Source of the DNA: Magnolia sinica
Taxonomy: Eukaryota > Streptophyta > Magnoliopsida > Magnoliales > Magnoliaceae
Length of the DNA stretch: 64,000 nucleotides
Assembly: GCF_029962835.1 (NCBI RefSeq)
Contig: NC_080582.1
Span: 71,978,177 to 72,042,176 of the forward strand
Direction: 5' to 3'
Position 1 is the first letter of the stretch, and the number at the start of each line of letters is the position of its first letter. Both the position numbers and the translations under genes were made by a program. This document shows positions 22,988-34,345 of this stretch, piece after piece. The notes beneath the pieces were generated by a model. It ran no database searches. It saw only the letters and a program-made list of their open reading frames with translations, and was not told the DNA's origin.

Positions 22988-23481
22988 GCGGATTAGGTGT
23001 TAACCAGATAACACCTTGGTGGGTGTTACACCCTTACCATGGGGCCCACCTTGATGATGTGTTGTATATCCATGTCGTCCATCCGTTTCTTCATCCCATT
23101 TTAGGATGCGGTTCAGAAAATCAAGCAGATCCAAATCTCACATGGACCACAATAGGAAATAATGGTGATTCAATGCTTTACCATTAAAATTTTCAAAGGG
23201 CCCATCGTAAGGTTTTAATAATGTTTATTTGCCATCCAACCTATTGATAATGTCAATAAGACATGGATTAAATGAAAATACAAAGATCACCTTAATTCAA
23301 AACTTTTTTGGCCCATAATAATGGTCATTCATCACTATTTCTAGCAGTGTTTGGACCACTTAAGATATGTATCTTTTTAAGTTCTGGGATCTCATTCTAA
23401 ACTGAGATGAAAAAACAAATGAACCTTATGGATATATAAAAACTAGGTCAAGGTGAATCCCACATGGTTAGGGTAATCCGC
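22988..23481. mobile_element. Palindromic GGGGCCCACC-type MITE
   Basis: Short terminal inverted repeats (GCGGATTA / TAATCCGC) enclose two arms that mirror each other: catggggcccaccttgatg near 23038 against tcaaggtgaatcccacatgg at the other end. The centre has the usual words for this family, with atgtttatttgccatccaacc near 23220. Confidence 0.7.
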
Positions 23482-23577
23482 TCTCATAACAGATAAGGTT
23501 GTCAATGGGTTTGGCTCGGACCAAAATAGTTCAAAATCTAGGCCCAGACATACCTAAGCCTAGCCCGTTGATAGCCC

Positions 23578-24171
23578 TTAGGGGTGTACATCAAGCCGAA
23601 CCGAGTCGAGCTGGCCTCAGCTCAACTCGGCTCGGCCACTAGCTAACCTCAGCTCGAACTCGGCTCGGCTCGGTCCTCGAGCCTGATTGGCCAGTTTAGG
23701 CCGAGTTTGAGCTAAGATCGAGCCGAGTTTTTCTGTGCAGCATTTCCACAAACACTTGAACTACACCTTCAAAATCCCATTGTCTATAAAACAACAATAA
23801 GGTTGTTCAAGTACTTTATCAAATACCTTCCAAGCAACATAAAAATCCAAAAAAAGAGTATTTGTTTCATATACATATCTTCTTTGCCACCAGCCATACT
23901 TCATTGAGTCATTTCATCAAACACTTTGTAATCAACATTAATATCAAAGTAAATGAGTCACCGAACTAGTTCGATCTGAGTTCGATTCAAGCTGGGCTCG
24001 ATCCGAGTCAAGTCGAGATGGGGCTAGCTCGAACTCGGCTCGAACTCATTTTCAAGCTTAAAAAATCAGCTCGACTGAGCTCAAACTCAACTTCGAACCG
24101 AGTCGAATCAAGCTTTTTCGAGTGGAGTCGAGCAGGTTAACTGAGCTAGCTCGGTTCGTGTACACCCCTAA
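23578..24171. mobile_element. 594-bp non-autonomous TIR element (hAT-like)
   Basis: The ends are TTAGGGGTGTACA and TGTACACCCCTAA, perfect over 13 bp. Subterminal regions are dense in GAGCTCGG/CTCGGCTCG words on both sides, and the AT-rich core is non-coding. Flanks show an imperfect duplication (tagccc/tagacc). The assignment to hAT is a guess. Confidence 0.75.
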
Positions 24172-24189
24172 TAGACCTCAGGTGTATTA

Positions 24190-24717
24190 GGATGCGACAT
24201 AGCTGTGACCCCGGATCCGGCCATGCAGGTGGGGCCATGGTCATGGGGCCCACCTCAATATATGCGTTATATATCTGCACCTTCTATCCATTTTTCCACG
24301 TCATTTTATAGGATGGGCTAATAAAACTAAGCAGATCCAAATCTCAGGTGGACCACACCACAAGAAACAGTGGTGACCACAAAAGTTTTGGATCAAGCTG
24401 ATGTTTGTGTTTTTTCCTCCATCCATGTCGGTGTGACCTTGTTGATCAACAGGTTAGACGACAGAAAAAAATAATAACAATAATAATAATAATAACGATG
24501 GAACCTAAGAGGTTTTTAACGGTGGGCATTCAATGACCACTGTTTCCTGCGGTGTGGTACACCTGACATATGTATCTTCTTATTTTTTGGGCTCATACAC
24601 TAAAATGAGTTGGCAAAACGGATGGACGGCGTAGATAAACAACGCATGCATCAAGGTGGCCCATGGTCAGGGTCCCACCCACATCACTGGATCCATTGTC
24701 GCAGCTAAGTCGCGTCC
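24190..24717. mobile_element. 528-bp palindromic MITE
   Basis: The ends form imperfect 29-bp inverted repeats (GGATGCGACATAGCTG and, inverted, GGACGCGACTTAGCTG). Inside are the usual mirror-image arms with ggggcccacc, a (taa)n run near 24475 and accactgtttcctg. Confidence 0.75.
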
Positions 24718-24867
24718 AGTGCAACGGGGATCCGAAGAGAAAAATGCTGAGGTGATTGGTAACGAGGAAAGGCACTGGTAGCACTTATATCAACTTATCA
24801 CACGTGTGACAGACTCAGGACGTTCATCAGGTGACCATGCCAAAAATCTACGTCGAATCCAACCATT

Positions 24868-25235
24868 GGTCTTCCTTTTTTTTTCCTTCTTTAACCGTTC
24901 ACTTTGGTCGTACTTGTGTGGCCCATCTGATTTTTGAGCCAATATGAAAGCGGCCCCACGTTACATCCTCCCACGGAAGCTCTAAGATCGCACGTGTCCT
25001 GCGAATGGCTCTTAAATCTCCACTCGCGCGAATAACTATATCATTTCTCGAATAGAACCTAACCGCGACGGCTAAAGCGTCAACCTCGCCGAACAAACAT
25101 CATATCTACTCGGTCGAGTTGTTTGATACTCTGGCCGAAGTTGATTTTCCGTAAGCGTGCTTCGAGAAACTATACACGTGTCAGTCAAATAAGTCAGAGA
25201 AAATCACCCAAATCTTGGAATCCACTTCAGATAGT
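24868..25235 (+). repeat. Copy 2 of the direct duplication (mate at 1557)
   Basis: It is the right-hand member of the pair described at 1557-1890, with a small extra segment near 24910-24960. It keeps CGCACGTGTCC and ACACGTGTCAG. It lies about 1.3 kb upstream of the putative leader exon at 26.6 kb, so it may be part of that promoter. Confidence 0.7.
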
Positions 25236-26539
25236 CTAGGAAGATAATAACGTTTACTTAATGGACATGCGTTCATTAATCAAAGACCGTTGAATACTTA
25301 GATTTGAACTGTCCATACAATGCCTAATAACAGTCTATAGAGTATAAAGAATCTCTCTCATGAATCAGATGGATTGATTTGATTGGATTCATGGTAAAAA
25401 CTCAAGTGAATGAGTATGAATTTTTATAGTCTCGCAGAGTACAGAATTTTCTTCTTTATCTTCTCACTCATTCCTTAGGACAGAATCTTGTTTGTCCCAA
25501 AAAAATCCTTTTCTGGCAAACGACTCATGGAATTTCTATTTGATACACTGGCAGCGTATCATGCTTGATACACAGGCATAATAAATTACACAGAAATAGT
25601 GTATTAATACAAAATAAAAACCGTCTAAATTTTTTTATAACTTCAAGTAGTAATAACCACAAGATCAGATTCGTTGAACGATTCTAACATGTAATTTTAT
25701 GGTCACCTTTTTGTTAAATCATGACCGTAGGATATTTTTCACTACAACAATACAAAAAATCTTCACCAATCCGATATATTTATATAATAAAATTTGGTGT
25801 ATGAAACATCTAAACTGGGGCACATATTTTTGCCAATTGAGTTTTAATCAATTCCATGCCACGTGTACAACTTCTCACTGCATGCGTATCATCAATCACA
25901 CTCTGACAGAGTATAAAAGCTTTCCTCTGGTATAAAAATAAAAAGCTAAAATCATTTAAGAAAACGGACAGAATCCTCAACAGTACCTGTTGTAGGTAGC
26001 GGCTCACAAACAACAGAGCTCTGTGGCCCAAAGGTTCATTTACTTAAAATCCAACCGTCCATTAGGTTCCAACCTGGAATGTATACTACATGGACAAAAA
26101 TCAGCCCGATCTACGGTTAAGATGAACGACACCACAAAAAAAAAAGTGAAGATAGGGACACACACCATTAAAAGTTTCTAGATGCTCTGTGGCGTCAAAA
26201 GTCCATGTCAGGTCACATCCAAACCATGTAAATCAGTACGAAAGGACACTAAAAAAAACAACATTATCTAAAATACTGTGGCAAAGACCACATGAATTTA
26301 AAACATCTATCCTTCATTTTACACTTTTTGGCCCACATGAGATATTTATCCGGATTAATTTTCTGTATGTGCAGTGGAAATAATATTTCTCACTTGATGA
26401 ACGGACTAGATTTAACATGAAAAAACAAGATGGGCCTCATAGAGCTGGGCGTTGTGGAGGGTTCTGGTTGGAAGAAAACGGAAAAGAAAGGAAAAAATCC
26501 CGCGAGAAAAATACCATCACAGGCCAATCAAGTCTCAGC
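25236..26539. other. Intergenic sequence
   Basis: No gene is seen. The stretch at about 26000-26450 has MITE-like words (tctgtggcccaaagg, ttggcccacatgag), but I could not delimit an element. Confidence 0.4.
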
Positions 26540-26740
26540 CTTTGATCTCCGCTGACGTCACCGACACGTGTCATTCACTTAACTGGCTTCTGTGTTAGGG
26601 CAAAAACCTCTCTCACCATTCCATCCTCTTAAAATAAAAAAATGAAAAATCCAAAAAATACAAAAATCTCATCTCTCTCCAAAATATCAAAAAAAAAGCT
26701 ACCGTACGGACGATTGCAGATCGGATCTGGTTTTCTTGGG
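26540..26740 (+). promoter_or_regulatory. Putative promoter and untranslated leader exon
   Basis: TGACGTCA and CACGTGTCA (bZIP-type sites) lie at about 26553-26573, followed by pyrimidine-rich sequence (acctctctcacc, ctcatctctctcc) and a possible donor near 26738 (ggatctg/gttttc). A long T-rich region with CTCTCTCT follows, as in plant 5' intron beginnings. Assignment to the gene starting at 37.6 kb is inference; nothing else on the plus strand is a candidate. Confidence 0.35.
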
Positions 26741-27931
26741 TACGCCTTGCTTGCGATTTTGTATTCTCTTTTCTCTGTATTTCTTGTATTATCAATCAGA
26801 TTTTCTGAATTTCTTGTGTTTGTTATGTGATTCTCTCTCTCTCTATATATTTATATATGTATATATATTGTAGGTTTGAGAATTTGATGGTGTTTGGGTG
26901 ATGTTCGTGTTAGCAGAAATTTGAGGTTTTCGGTGTTTTTTCTTTTATAGTTTGATTGAATATGTTTTGATTTTGGTACATTTTAAATGTCTATATAACA
27001 CATTGTTGTTATATTTGGAGATTTCTCCTTTGATCTGAAATCGTATATGCGGCATGTACCGATCGATCCAGGATGTTCATTATGTGGGCCTTGCCGTGCA
27101 GGGTCTATGATGTCGGATAATCCTAACGGTTGGATTGAGTGTGTAGATTGACGTTAAAGAAACGGAGAAGTGCTAAGATTGGACGGGTACAATTTATTTG
27201 ATTGGTGTGAATTTTGAGCGAGGATCGCTCATGGCAGGGCCCAATTAATGAGAAGTTGGTACTGCCGATAGTCTTATAAGTATGAGATTGTGGGGTTGTG
27301 CATTCTTTTTAGTTATCATTTGTGGGACTGATTTTCGTGTATTTAGAATTTCGTGGCATGTTGATGCAACTAAATGGCCACACATGCTGATTGATCAAGA
27401 TTTGAAGAAAAGGCCCGCATCTCACGCGAGCATGCTCCGCACGTGTGCACAAGAAAATGCCCACATTTCTTTTTCTTTTTTTTTTATAGCTCATCTCTAG
27501 TTTCCTTTTCTTTCAAATCTCTAGATCAGGAAATTTACTCTTTCTTTCATATCTTTATTTTAGGCAGGGAATAATTTTAAATATTTTCTTATTAATCTCT
27601 AGTTCAAGACTAGTTCTAGACTAGAGGACTGTTGAGCTTGCTCACAGTCTTGCATTCGTGATCTCTAGCATTTGGCTAGAGGATTGTTGGGTCTTTTCCC
27701 GCAATCTCTTTCTTTTCTTATTGATTTATTTGCTTTCCCTTCAGGTTTGCATCACAGGTGGATGTTTTCAGACGGTAGGGTTGATTGGGGGATTTACGTT
27801 GTATTGATGATAGATTTATATTGTTTCCATCTTCGTGGAAAAGGGGCTTTTGGTTTGTTGCCGATTGATAAAAAAGACGGATTTTTCAATCTGCTTTGCC
27901 AGCCATTTATCTATTCTCTGTTTCACAGAGA
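26741..27931 (+). other. Probable intron with a possible small exon
   Basis: The sequence is T-rich. A good 3' splice site (tttcccttcag) occurs near 27744, followed by an open frame that begins MFSDGRVDWG and is cut by the Copia-B insertion at 27936. I do not recognise this frame. It may be an untranslated or alternative exon. Confidence 0.3.
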
Positions 27932-27936
27932 GGAAT

Positions 27937-28157
27937 TTTAACTCATGAGAGATGAAAGTTGCTTTCTCATTGACATGAAGCATATAAATACACAGTGTAC
28001 TATAGGTATTGTATATGGATATAGGTACAGTATACACAGTGATAGAGATGCATGGATACACAGTTACACTTACTACAGGGTTGTTACACTGGTTGCAATT
28101 GGATTTACAACTGGTAGGATGGATGCCGGTGCTTGTAACTCATGCACTTTTGTCACA
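27937..28157 (-). repeat. 3' LTR of Copia-B
   Basis: It matches the right LTR over most of its length, with atgagagatg.aagttgct near the left edge and tgtcaca at the right edge. The first bases are altered (TTTAACTCATGAG against TGACTTATGAG). Confidence 0.85.
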
Positions 28158-28169
28158 CTCCCCTCAAAC

Positions 28170-31100
28170 TGATGTGGAGTATCAAGCAGCATCAATTTGT
28201 TCTGTTCCTGCATCATTTCATTGGTAAAGGTATCTGCTATCTAAAGTTGAGAATTGATATGAGGTAGAGTGATGATTCGCTGTCCAACTATTCACGAATG
28301 GAGTGGCAATCAACCTTAATGTGTTTGGTATGTTAATGGAAGACAAGATTAGAAGCATTTTGAATAGAACTTGTGTTATTTGCATGAAGTGGCGTAGATT
28401 CGTTAAGGGCGATGCCTAACTCAAGAAACATACCACGAATCCAAGTAATTTCAGAACATGCTGAAGACCTTGACCTGTACTCTGCTTCAGAGGAGGATTT
28501 CGAGATGCGATCCTGCTTTTTACATTTCCATGGCAGGAGACAATTTCCCAAAAACATACACCATCCAGTAGTTGACCGTCGAATGTCTGGACAGCCTGCC
28601 CAATTAGCACCACCACAAGCAGACAGTGGCAATAATGATTTAGAGGGAAAGAAGATGCCTCGTCCAATAGTACCTCGAAGGTACCAAATGCTTCATAGAA
28701 CTGCTACCATGTGAAGGTGTCCAGGGTCTTTTAGAAATTGACAACCAATGTGTACTGCACGAGAGATGTCAGGTCTAGCCATAGTCAAATATATGAGGTA
28801 TCCTACCAAACGATGATAAAGAGTAGGATCGTCTACAGGATCACCATCATAACAACGATATTTACATTCAACTCCATTGGAGTATCCATTGTTCTAGCAT
28901 CCATCAGATGGACAAGTATGATGAGACTTCATGTATACTTTCGATGACGAAGAAAGAATCCCCACGGAGAAGTTTCTACTTTGAGCTGTGAGATTTCTCA
29001 AGTCCTTCATATGAAAGAAGATTTAGGAAATGCCAGTAACTGTCGAATACCTTCATTAGTCACTTCCTGAGATCAAAATATCATTAGCATAGACCAGAAG
29101 TAAAGTGACCCCTTTAAAATGGATTGGAATGATCAAATTGGCTTTGGATAAAGCCTGTTGTAAGAATCGTAGATGTAAAATTTTCAAACCAAGAAAAAAG
29201 GGCACGTTCTAGTCCATAAAGGGATTTTCATAACTAATAGACATGAGTGGAAGCTACTTTGAGTCCCGGTGGGGGTACAATGTATACTGTCTCCTTCAAG
29301 TCTCCGAGTAGGAATGCATTTCTTGACGTCCATCTGCAAAATGGGCCACAATTTTGAACCTGCCATTGCTAGAAGAGTTTGTAGTGTAGTCATTTTCACA
29401 ATGGGCACAAATGTCTCATCATAGTCAATCCCATGCTCTTGCCCATATCCCAATGCATATGAGCCGTGTATTAGTCTAGTGTACCATCTGATTTTAATTT
29501 GACTGAATAGGGCCACTTGCAGCCAATAGGAGTGATATTGGCTCTCTGCTAATACCTTTAGCTATTCTACCATAGCAGTATGCCAACATTCAGGTGCTAC
29601 AACCTGTTTATAAGATGTGGAGACGGAGACCGAATCTAAAAAGTAAAAAGGGACAATTGATCAGGGGCTCAAACAATTCAAGAAGAACGACGAACAGGAA
29701 TTGTTGCAAGTGTAGAGTAAAAGTTAAATCGGAATACTGACAGGAAAATTAGTCGAAGAGTTGTTAGGAAAAGCTTTTTCGAGAGGGGCATAGAGGCATA
29801 TGCATCATGTCCATCTCTTTTCTTTGGTCACTGATAGACAAGACCCTATTGAAAAATGGTTAGTTGAAACTGGAGGAGATGTTTTCATGCAACCACCATT
29901 AATTTTGTTGGGCCCACCTTCATTATGCTTGTCATAAATTTGAACCATTCATCATTTTAGCCTCTTGTTTTAGGGCATGTGCCAAAACCCAGGCAGATTC
30001 AATGCAAAGGTGGGTCCGACAACAAGAAAATGATGGTTTGAAAGGCCCTGGTTCAATATACACTGTTACCTGCCGTGTAACCCAGTTGAGCTTCAGATAG
30101 GGATCATTTTTTGGCCCAAATCATAAATGCATATGAAGAAAATGATGGACAACTTGGATTTTTTGAAAAGAATACGAGGGGCCCCACGATCACAGTCTGC
30201 CCCCATTGAATTGATAGACGTCTTGTCGTCACTTGTTAAGTGGACAAATTTGTCATTTTCCACTTAACAAAACCTTTCTGTTAGTTAAAAGTTGTCCAGG
30301 CTGTAGAGAGTCTGTGTACAGAAACAGTAGGCCGTTCTGGAAAAATAGTTTAAAAGTAATAGCTTTTCGGTCCATAGACCAAAACATAGAGAGCTTACAG
30401 GAAAAATCCCCAAAAAAACCCATCTATATCTAGTAAAGTCGACAAATTTCACAATATATTTATAACCAAAATGTGATACAATAGGAGAAGGTCCCCACAC
30501 ATCAATATGTACCAAATCAAAGCATGCATGTGAATTATAAGTACTCACAAGAAAGGGAAGAACTTTACCCATGCAACAGCTAAAACAAGAAAAAGAATCA
30601 TTGAATGAAAAATGAGATGATTTTTATTCAAAATTAAGCCAGAGTTCAACATGGAACTTAATTTATTTGAATGAGGATGTCTTGAACAATGATGTCACAT
30701 GGTCCATACTTTAGTTCCATCTGTGGTTAATGAGGAAAACAAGAGTGAGGGAAAGACAGATCCAATGTAAAGAGTAGCCCACACCTACGCACCTTCACGA
30801 TCAGCTTCCCAGTTGCTTGGTCCTGAATCACACAACTGTCATGAGGGAAGGAAACCAAACAATTATTATCCAGTTGTCCCACATAAAGAAGATTTGTTGT
30901 CAACTTAGCAACAACCAACAAAATTTTTCAGGTGAAGGGTAGAAGGAGGTGAAGAAATACAGATGATTCCAGCACTAGATATGGGTAGTTGTTCACCATT
31001 AGCATAAGAACATGATTTGGTCCAGTGTATGGGTGAATATCATGAGGCAATCCAGTCATATGATTGGATGCTCTCGAGTCTAAATAGTTAATCCTATCTG

Positions 31101-31323
31101 ACGAGGAGGTCAAGGGAGTACCTGAGAACCCATAGCCGAGAAGGCAGAAGCCATGAAAGTTTGAATCATGTGTCGGATAGCTTCAGGAGTGAGCGCAACA
31201 GAAGTGAAGGCAGTAGAAGTATTTGTAGTTGAAGCATTGGGCTGGGCTGAGTTTTGGCATGCTCCAGAGTTTTGAGGTCGCATCATTGAGGTTGGTGAAG
31301 TATCCTCAGCATACTGTGATAAA
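28170..31323 (-). pseudogene. Copia-B pol (protease, integrase, RT, RNase H), decayed
   Basis: On the minus strand, right to left: a gag C-terminal part and protease with DSRASNHMTG (31000-31090, a damaged DSGAS..M); the pre-integrase region (LLYVGQLDNNCLVSFPHD, 30727-30921); integrase (FDLVHIDVWGPSPIVSHFGY, 30285-30572); RT N-terminus (GIDYDETFVPIVKM and LLAMAG, 29184-29516); and RNase H (DIRRSTTGWCMFLG and SKSSSEAEYRS, 28333-28632). Frameshifts and stops divide them. This is standard copia order. Confidence 0.85.
29885..30210. mobile_element. MITE inserted in Copia-B
   Basis: Between RT and integrase the copia reading is lost for about 330 bp. The segment has MITE words (gttgggcccaccttc, gaaccattcatc, ggtgggtccgac) and a mirrored right arm (ggggccccacgatc). 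Borders are approximate. Confidence 0.5.
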
Positions 31324-31328
31324 CCTGT

Positions 31329-32549
31329 TGATTCAGGACATGAATTTAAATATGATATGCAAGATTTCAAGCTTAGATCATACCAATTCAGAAACAATCA
31401 CACAAATTCCTCATCCCGCATGAAAATCCAAACATTCAAGTAAAGGGGAATCTATGCGGGTCCAGGCCTACACACGTTAGGCTGGATCAATGAAAATTAT
31501 GAACCAAATAATACTCAAAGGGAAATTGAAATCAACCACACATGCATAAGAATCAGTCCTTAATCCAAGGGATTCCCCAATCTCAATTCAAGGAACCCTA
31601 GGGTGAGAAAATTGGCAAATAACTTAGGGAAAACGTAATCTAGGGCTAAGATTCATGAAAAAATAGCGATGAGAGGATAAAAGAGGATAAAAACCTGAGC
31701 CAAAAGACGATCCCGCGTATGGACAGCGGGCTTAGGGCACTCGCATGTGCGCAGGTACCTGGTCGCACGTGCGAGGGGGCGTCGACTGCGGAAAAGCCCT
31801 CCTTGGCCCTGGTCGGCCAGGGGTATGCTCGAAAATCCCGAAGTTTCGGGTCGATCCGAGCTACGGCTTGTGCGTGGTGCTCCGCCGAAGTTTCAGCCCT
31901 CCTGCGAGCCGAAATCTGGAAACATGCTGTAATGAAGAAAACTGATGCAACAAAGGACGAATTCGAAGTACGGATGGTGGTGGAAGATGAAAAAAAAAGA
32001 GATGATGGAGGATGAGGGTGAATCGGGATTGATGTGGCTTCGCACCAGGGTAGTTAGCCCTTTGAAAAGGGAGGGTTTTGCACCCGCTTTTGAATTCTTC
32101 CACAACTCACGAAGAGAGCAGAAAAATAAAGAAGGAATTTTTTTTATTAAACTTGAATGAATGAAAAGAACTACAAGGGGTGCCTATTTATAGGGAAAAT
32201 CCTATACCTCAAAACTTGCACCATGTGAAAACCTATTACTTGGAGGTGAAGTAAACTAAAATAAAAACCAAACAAAGAAATCCAAAGCGCTCACGATGTT
32301 CTAAATAATAACAATAAGCAAAACCTAAAATATGACATCAATCCAACGAGTGGGTCATGATCATGAGATCCCATGATGGGCTTTTCTTGACTATCGGGCC
32401 CACCCTTTTGAACCAAAACTTCGTCTTCTAGCTAGAAGGCCCTCCTTGGACGTTGTCGTCGAGCCAGATCGATGGTGGGGCCCTCCTTCTGCGTACGTAC
32501 GTGCGTAGGGGGTGGTGTACGTGCGCGTGTGCACATGATGTCCCCATCA
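31329..32549 (-). repeat. 3' LTR of the chromovirus
   Basis: Runs from TGATTCAGGACATG to GATGTCCCCATCA on the plus strand. Confidence 0.9.
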
Positions 32550-32560
32550 ATTCTTCCCGG

Positions 32561-33981
32561 CTACGAAGATTTTCCCACTGGCGAAATAAAACTCCTGAAC
32601 CGATCCAGGATGTCAGGATCAAGTCTCTTAAGCTCTTCCTCAGTGAGCCATGTGCTATTTGAAGCTGGGCGTGACTTCCATTTAACCAGGTACTTATGAA
32701 ACCCGCCTTCCGACGTGGATATTATCTGATGGTCCAAAATATCCTCTATTTCCTCTCTAGGTGTGGGAAGGGTAGGTATATGAGGTAAAGACTGAGAAAA
32801 TGGGCCGGGAAGGGTAGGCATGGAACGTAGTAGCTGGGAAGATGGGTCAGGATAAGTAGGTATGAGAGGTAGAGACTGGGAAAATGGATCGGGACAGGTA
32901 GGTATGGGAGGTAGAGGTTGGAAAAATGGGTCCGGAGGGTAGGTATGGGACGTAGTAGCTGGAAAGATGGGTCAGGACGGATAGGTATGGGAGGTAGAGG
33001 CTGGGAAAATGAGTCGGGAGGGGCCATGGATCAAATGAAAGGTCTGATGAATCAGGATGGTTAGGCGAAAAGCTAGACAATGCATCAATGGCCCCTTGAA
33101 ATGCAACTAGATCCTCCACATTGAATGTAGAACTAATTCCCATGGAGGGTGAAAGATTTGCCACATATACATTGAGACCGTTTCGTTTTATAATTTTGAC
33201 GGGTCCAGCGTTACGCGCGTGTAACTTACGAACGGCCCCCGGAGGATACCGCTCGAGCCTGGTGTGGACCATCATAGAGTCCCTTTCATTGAATTCTTTC
33301 AAACATTTATGCTTGTCTGCAGAAAATTTGTAATGTTCATTACTAGTAGTGGTCTTCTGCTTGATTTCTTGATGCCATGAATGAATGTGATGCACAAAAA
33401 ACTCTGCAAGCTCTGACGGCCTATGGGGGCAGTGACATAGGGATAAGATCAATAGGTTTCTCAGGTTTATAACCAGTAATGACTTCATAAGGACTGAGAC
33501 CTGTGGACCTATCGATAGAACTATTAAACGCAAACTCGACTATAGGTATTACGGTGTCCCATGTTCTGGTGTGTTCTATATCCTTCCTAAGGGGAGACTC
33601 ATCCGGTAGATCATCAAGAAAGACATCATGAAACTCATCCACTACCGGAATAGCCTCAGTAAGTAACTCTACACTAGCCTCTGGTGCACTCTCTCTAGCC
33701 ACGAGGCCGCACATGTTGTACCCCTCAAAATAATGGTCTTGATGTCCCTCATGGGGTGGGGGTACGGGTGCACGCCCATGACTGATTCCTTGGCCACCTC
33801 CATTCATTGGTCTATCCTCCTGGCCACCTGCCTGAGATTGGTCATCTTCTCTAATGGTAGGGTTTGTCCTGAGGGAGGCCTCTATTTGGTCAAGGCGTTG
33901 ATCTATGTCTTGTTCTAAGCGCTTACCCCAAGACTCGATCTGCTGGGACAGCTTGTTTAGTGACTCTAGCAGTTGTTCCAT
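32561..33981 (-). pseudogene. Chromovirus polyprotein remnant: gag start, RT edge, integrase end, chromodomain
   Basis: The minus-strand frame starts at 33981 (MEQLLESLNKLSQQIES, a coiled gag start). It passes into VVDEFHDVFLDDLPDESP, the N-terminal edge of gypsy RT, and within a few codons into PIVEFAFNSSIDRSTGLSPYE, the end of the integrase core. Most of gag, protease, RT, RNase H and integrase is therefore missing. After a frameshift the integrase C-terminus continues (FSADKHKCLKEF, GDSMMVH-like wording, YPPGAVRKLHARNAGPVKII). A proline-rich repeat follows, then a chromodomain (EIEDILDHQ, FHKYLVKWKSRP, STWLTEEEL, 32561-32760). Chromodomains of such elements guide integration to particular chromatin. 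Confidence 0.85.
32760..33020 (-). repeat. About 42-bp coding minisatellite before the chromodomain
   Basis: About six units of roughly 42 bp (14 codons) encode alternating PIPT.PDPFSQPLPP- and SFQLLRPIPT-like segments. The unit is visible on the plus strand as repeated taggtatgggaggtagag / taggtatgggacgtagtagc. Confidence 0.8.
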
Positions 33982-34345
33982 GTTTAGTGTAGGGTGTTAG
34001 CCAAAACCATGACCCGTACATGTGGGCGTACAACTTGCAACTCCACCTAAGGACTTTATACAACGACTATATGGGACTAAATAATCCTATGAGACTCTAT
34101 ATGAGGGAAACTACGCAGTGCTACTAAAATCCAGCAATATAGTTGTCAAAATAAAGGAATAACAGAAAGTTACGACAATGTAAATTGCTAACTTCCTGCT
34201 AACAGAAATTTCAGCAACTAATATCAGGGACTATGGACTCCTAAAAGCTACATATGATGGACTGAATGCATGATGGACTCAAACAAACTAACCCTAAACA
34301 TGTAATGTATTCCCTTATAAGAACCCTAAGCTTTGATACCAAATT

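Noticed and set aside
27672..27941. 89-codon open frame as a complete gene
   Set aside because: Its stop comes from the Copia-B LTR and its start precedes a likely splice acceptor. It is kept only as a possible exon.
31719..32105. Several open frames on both strands, up to 98 codons
   Set aside because: They are within the chromovirus LTR; the other LTR lacks the same frames.
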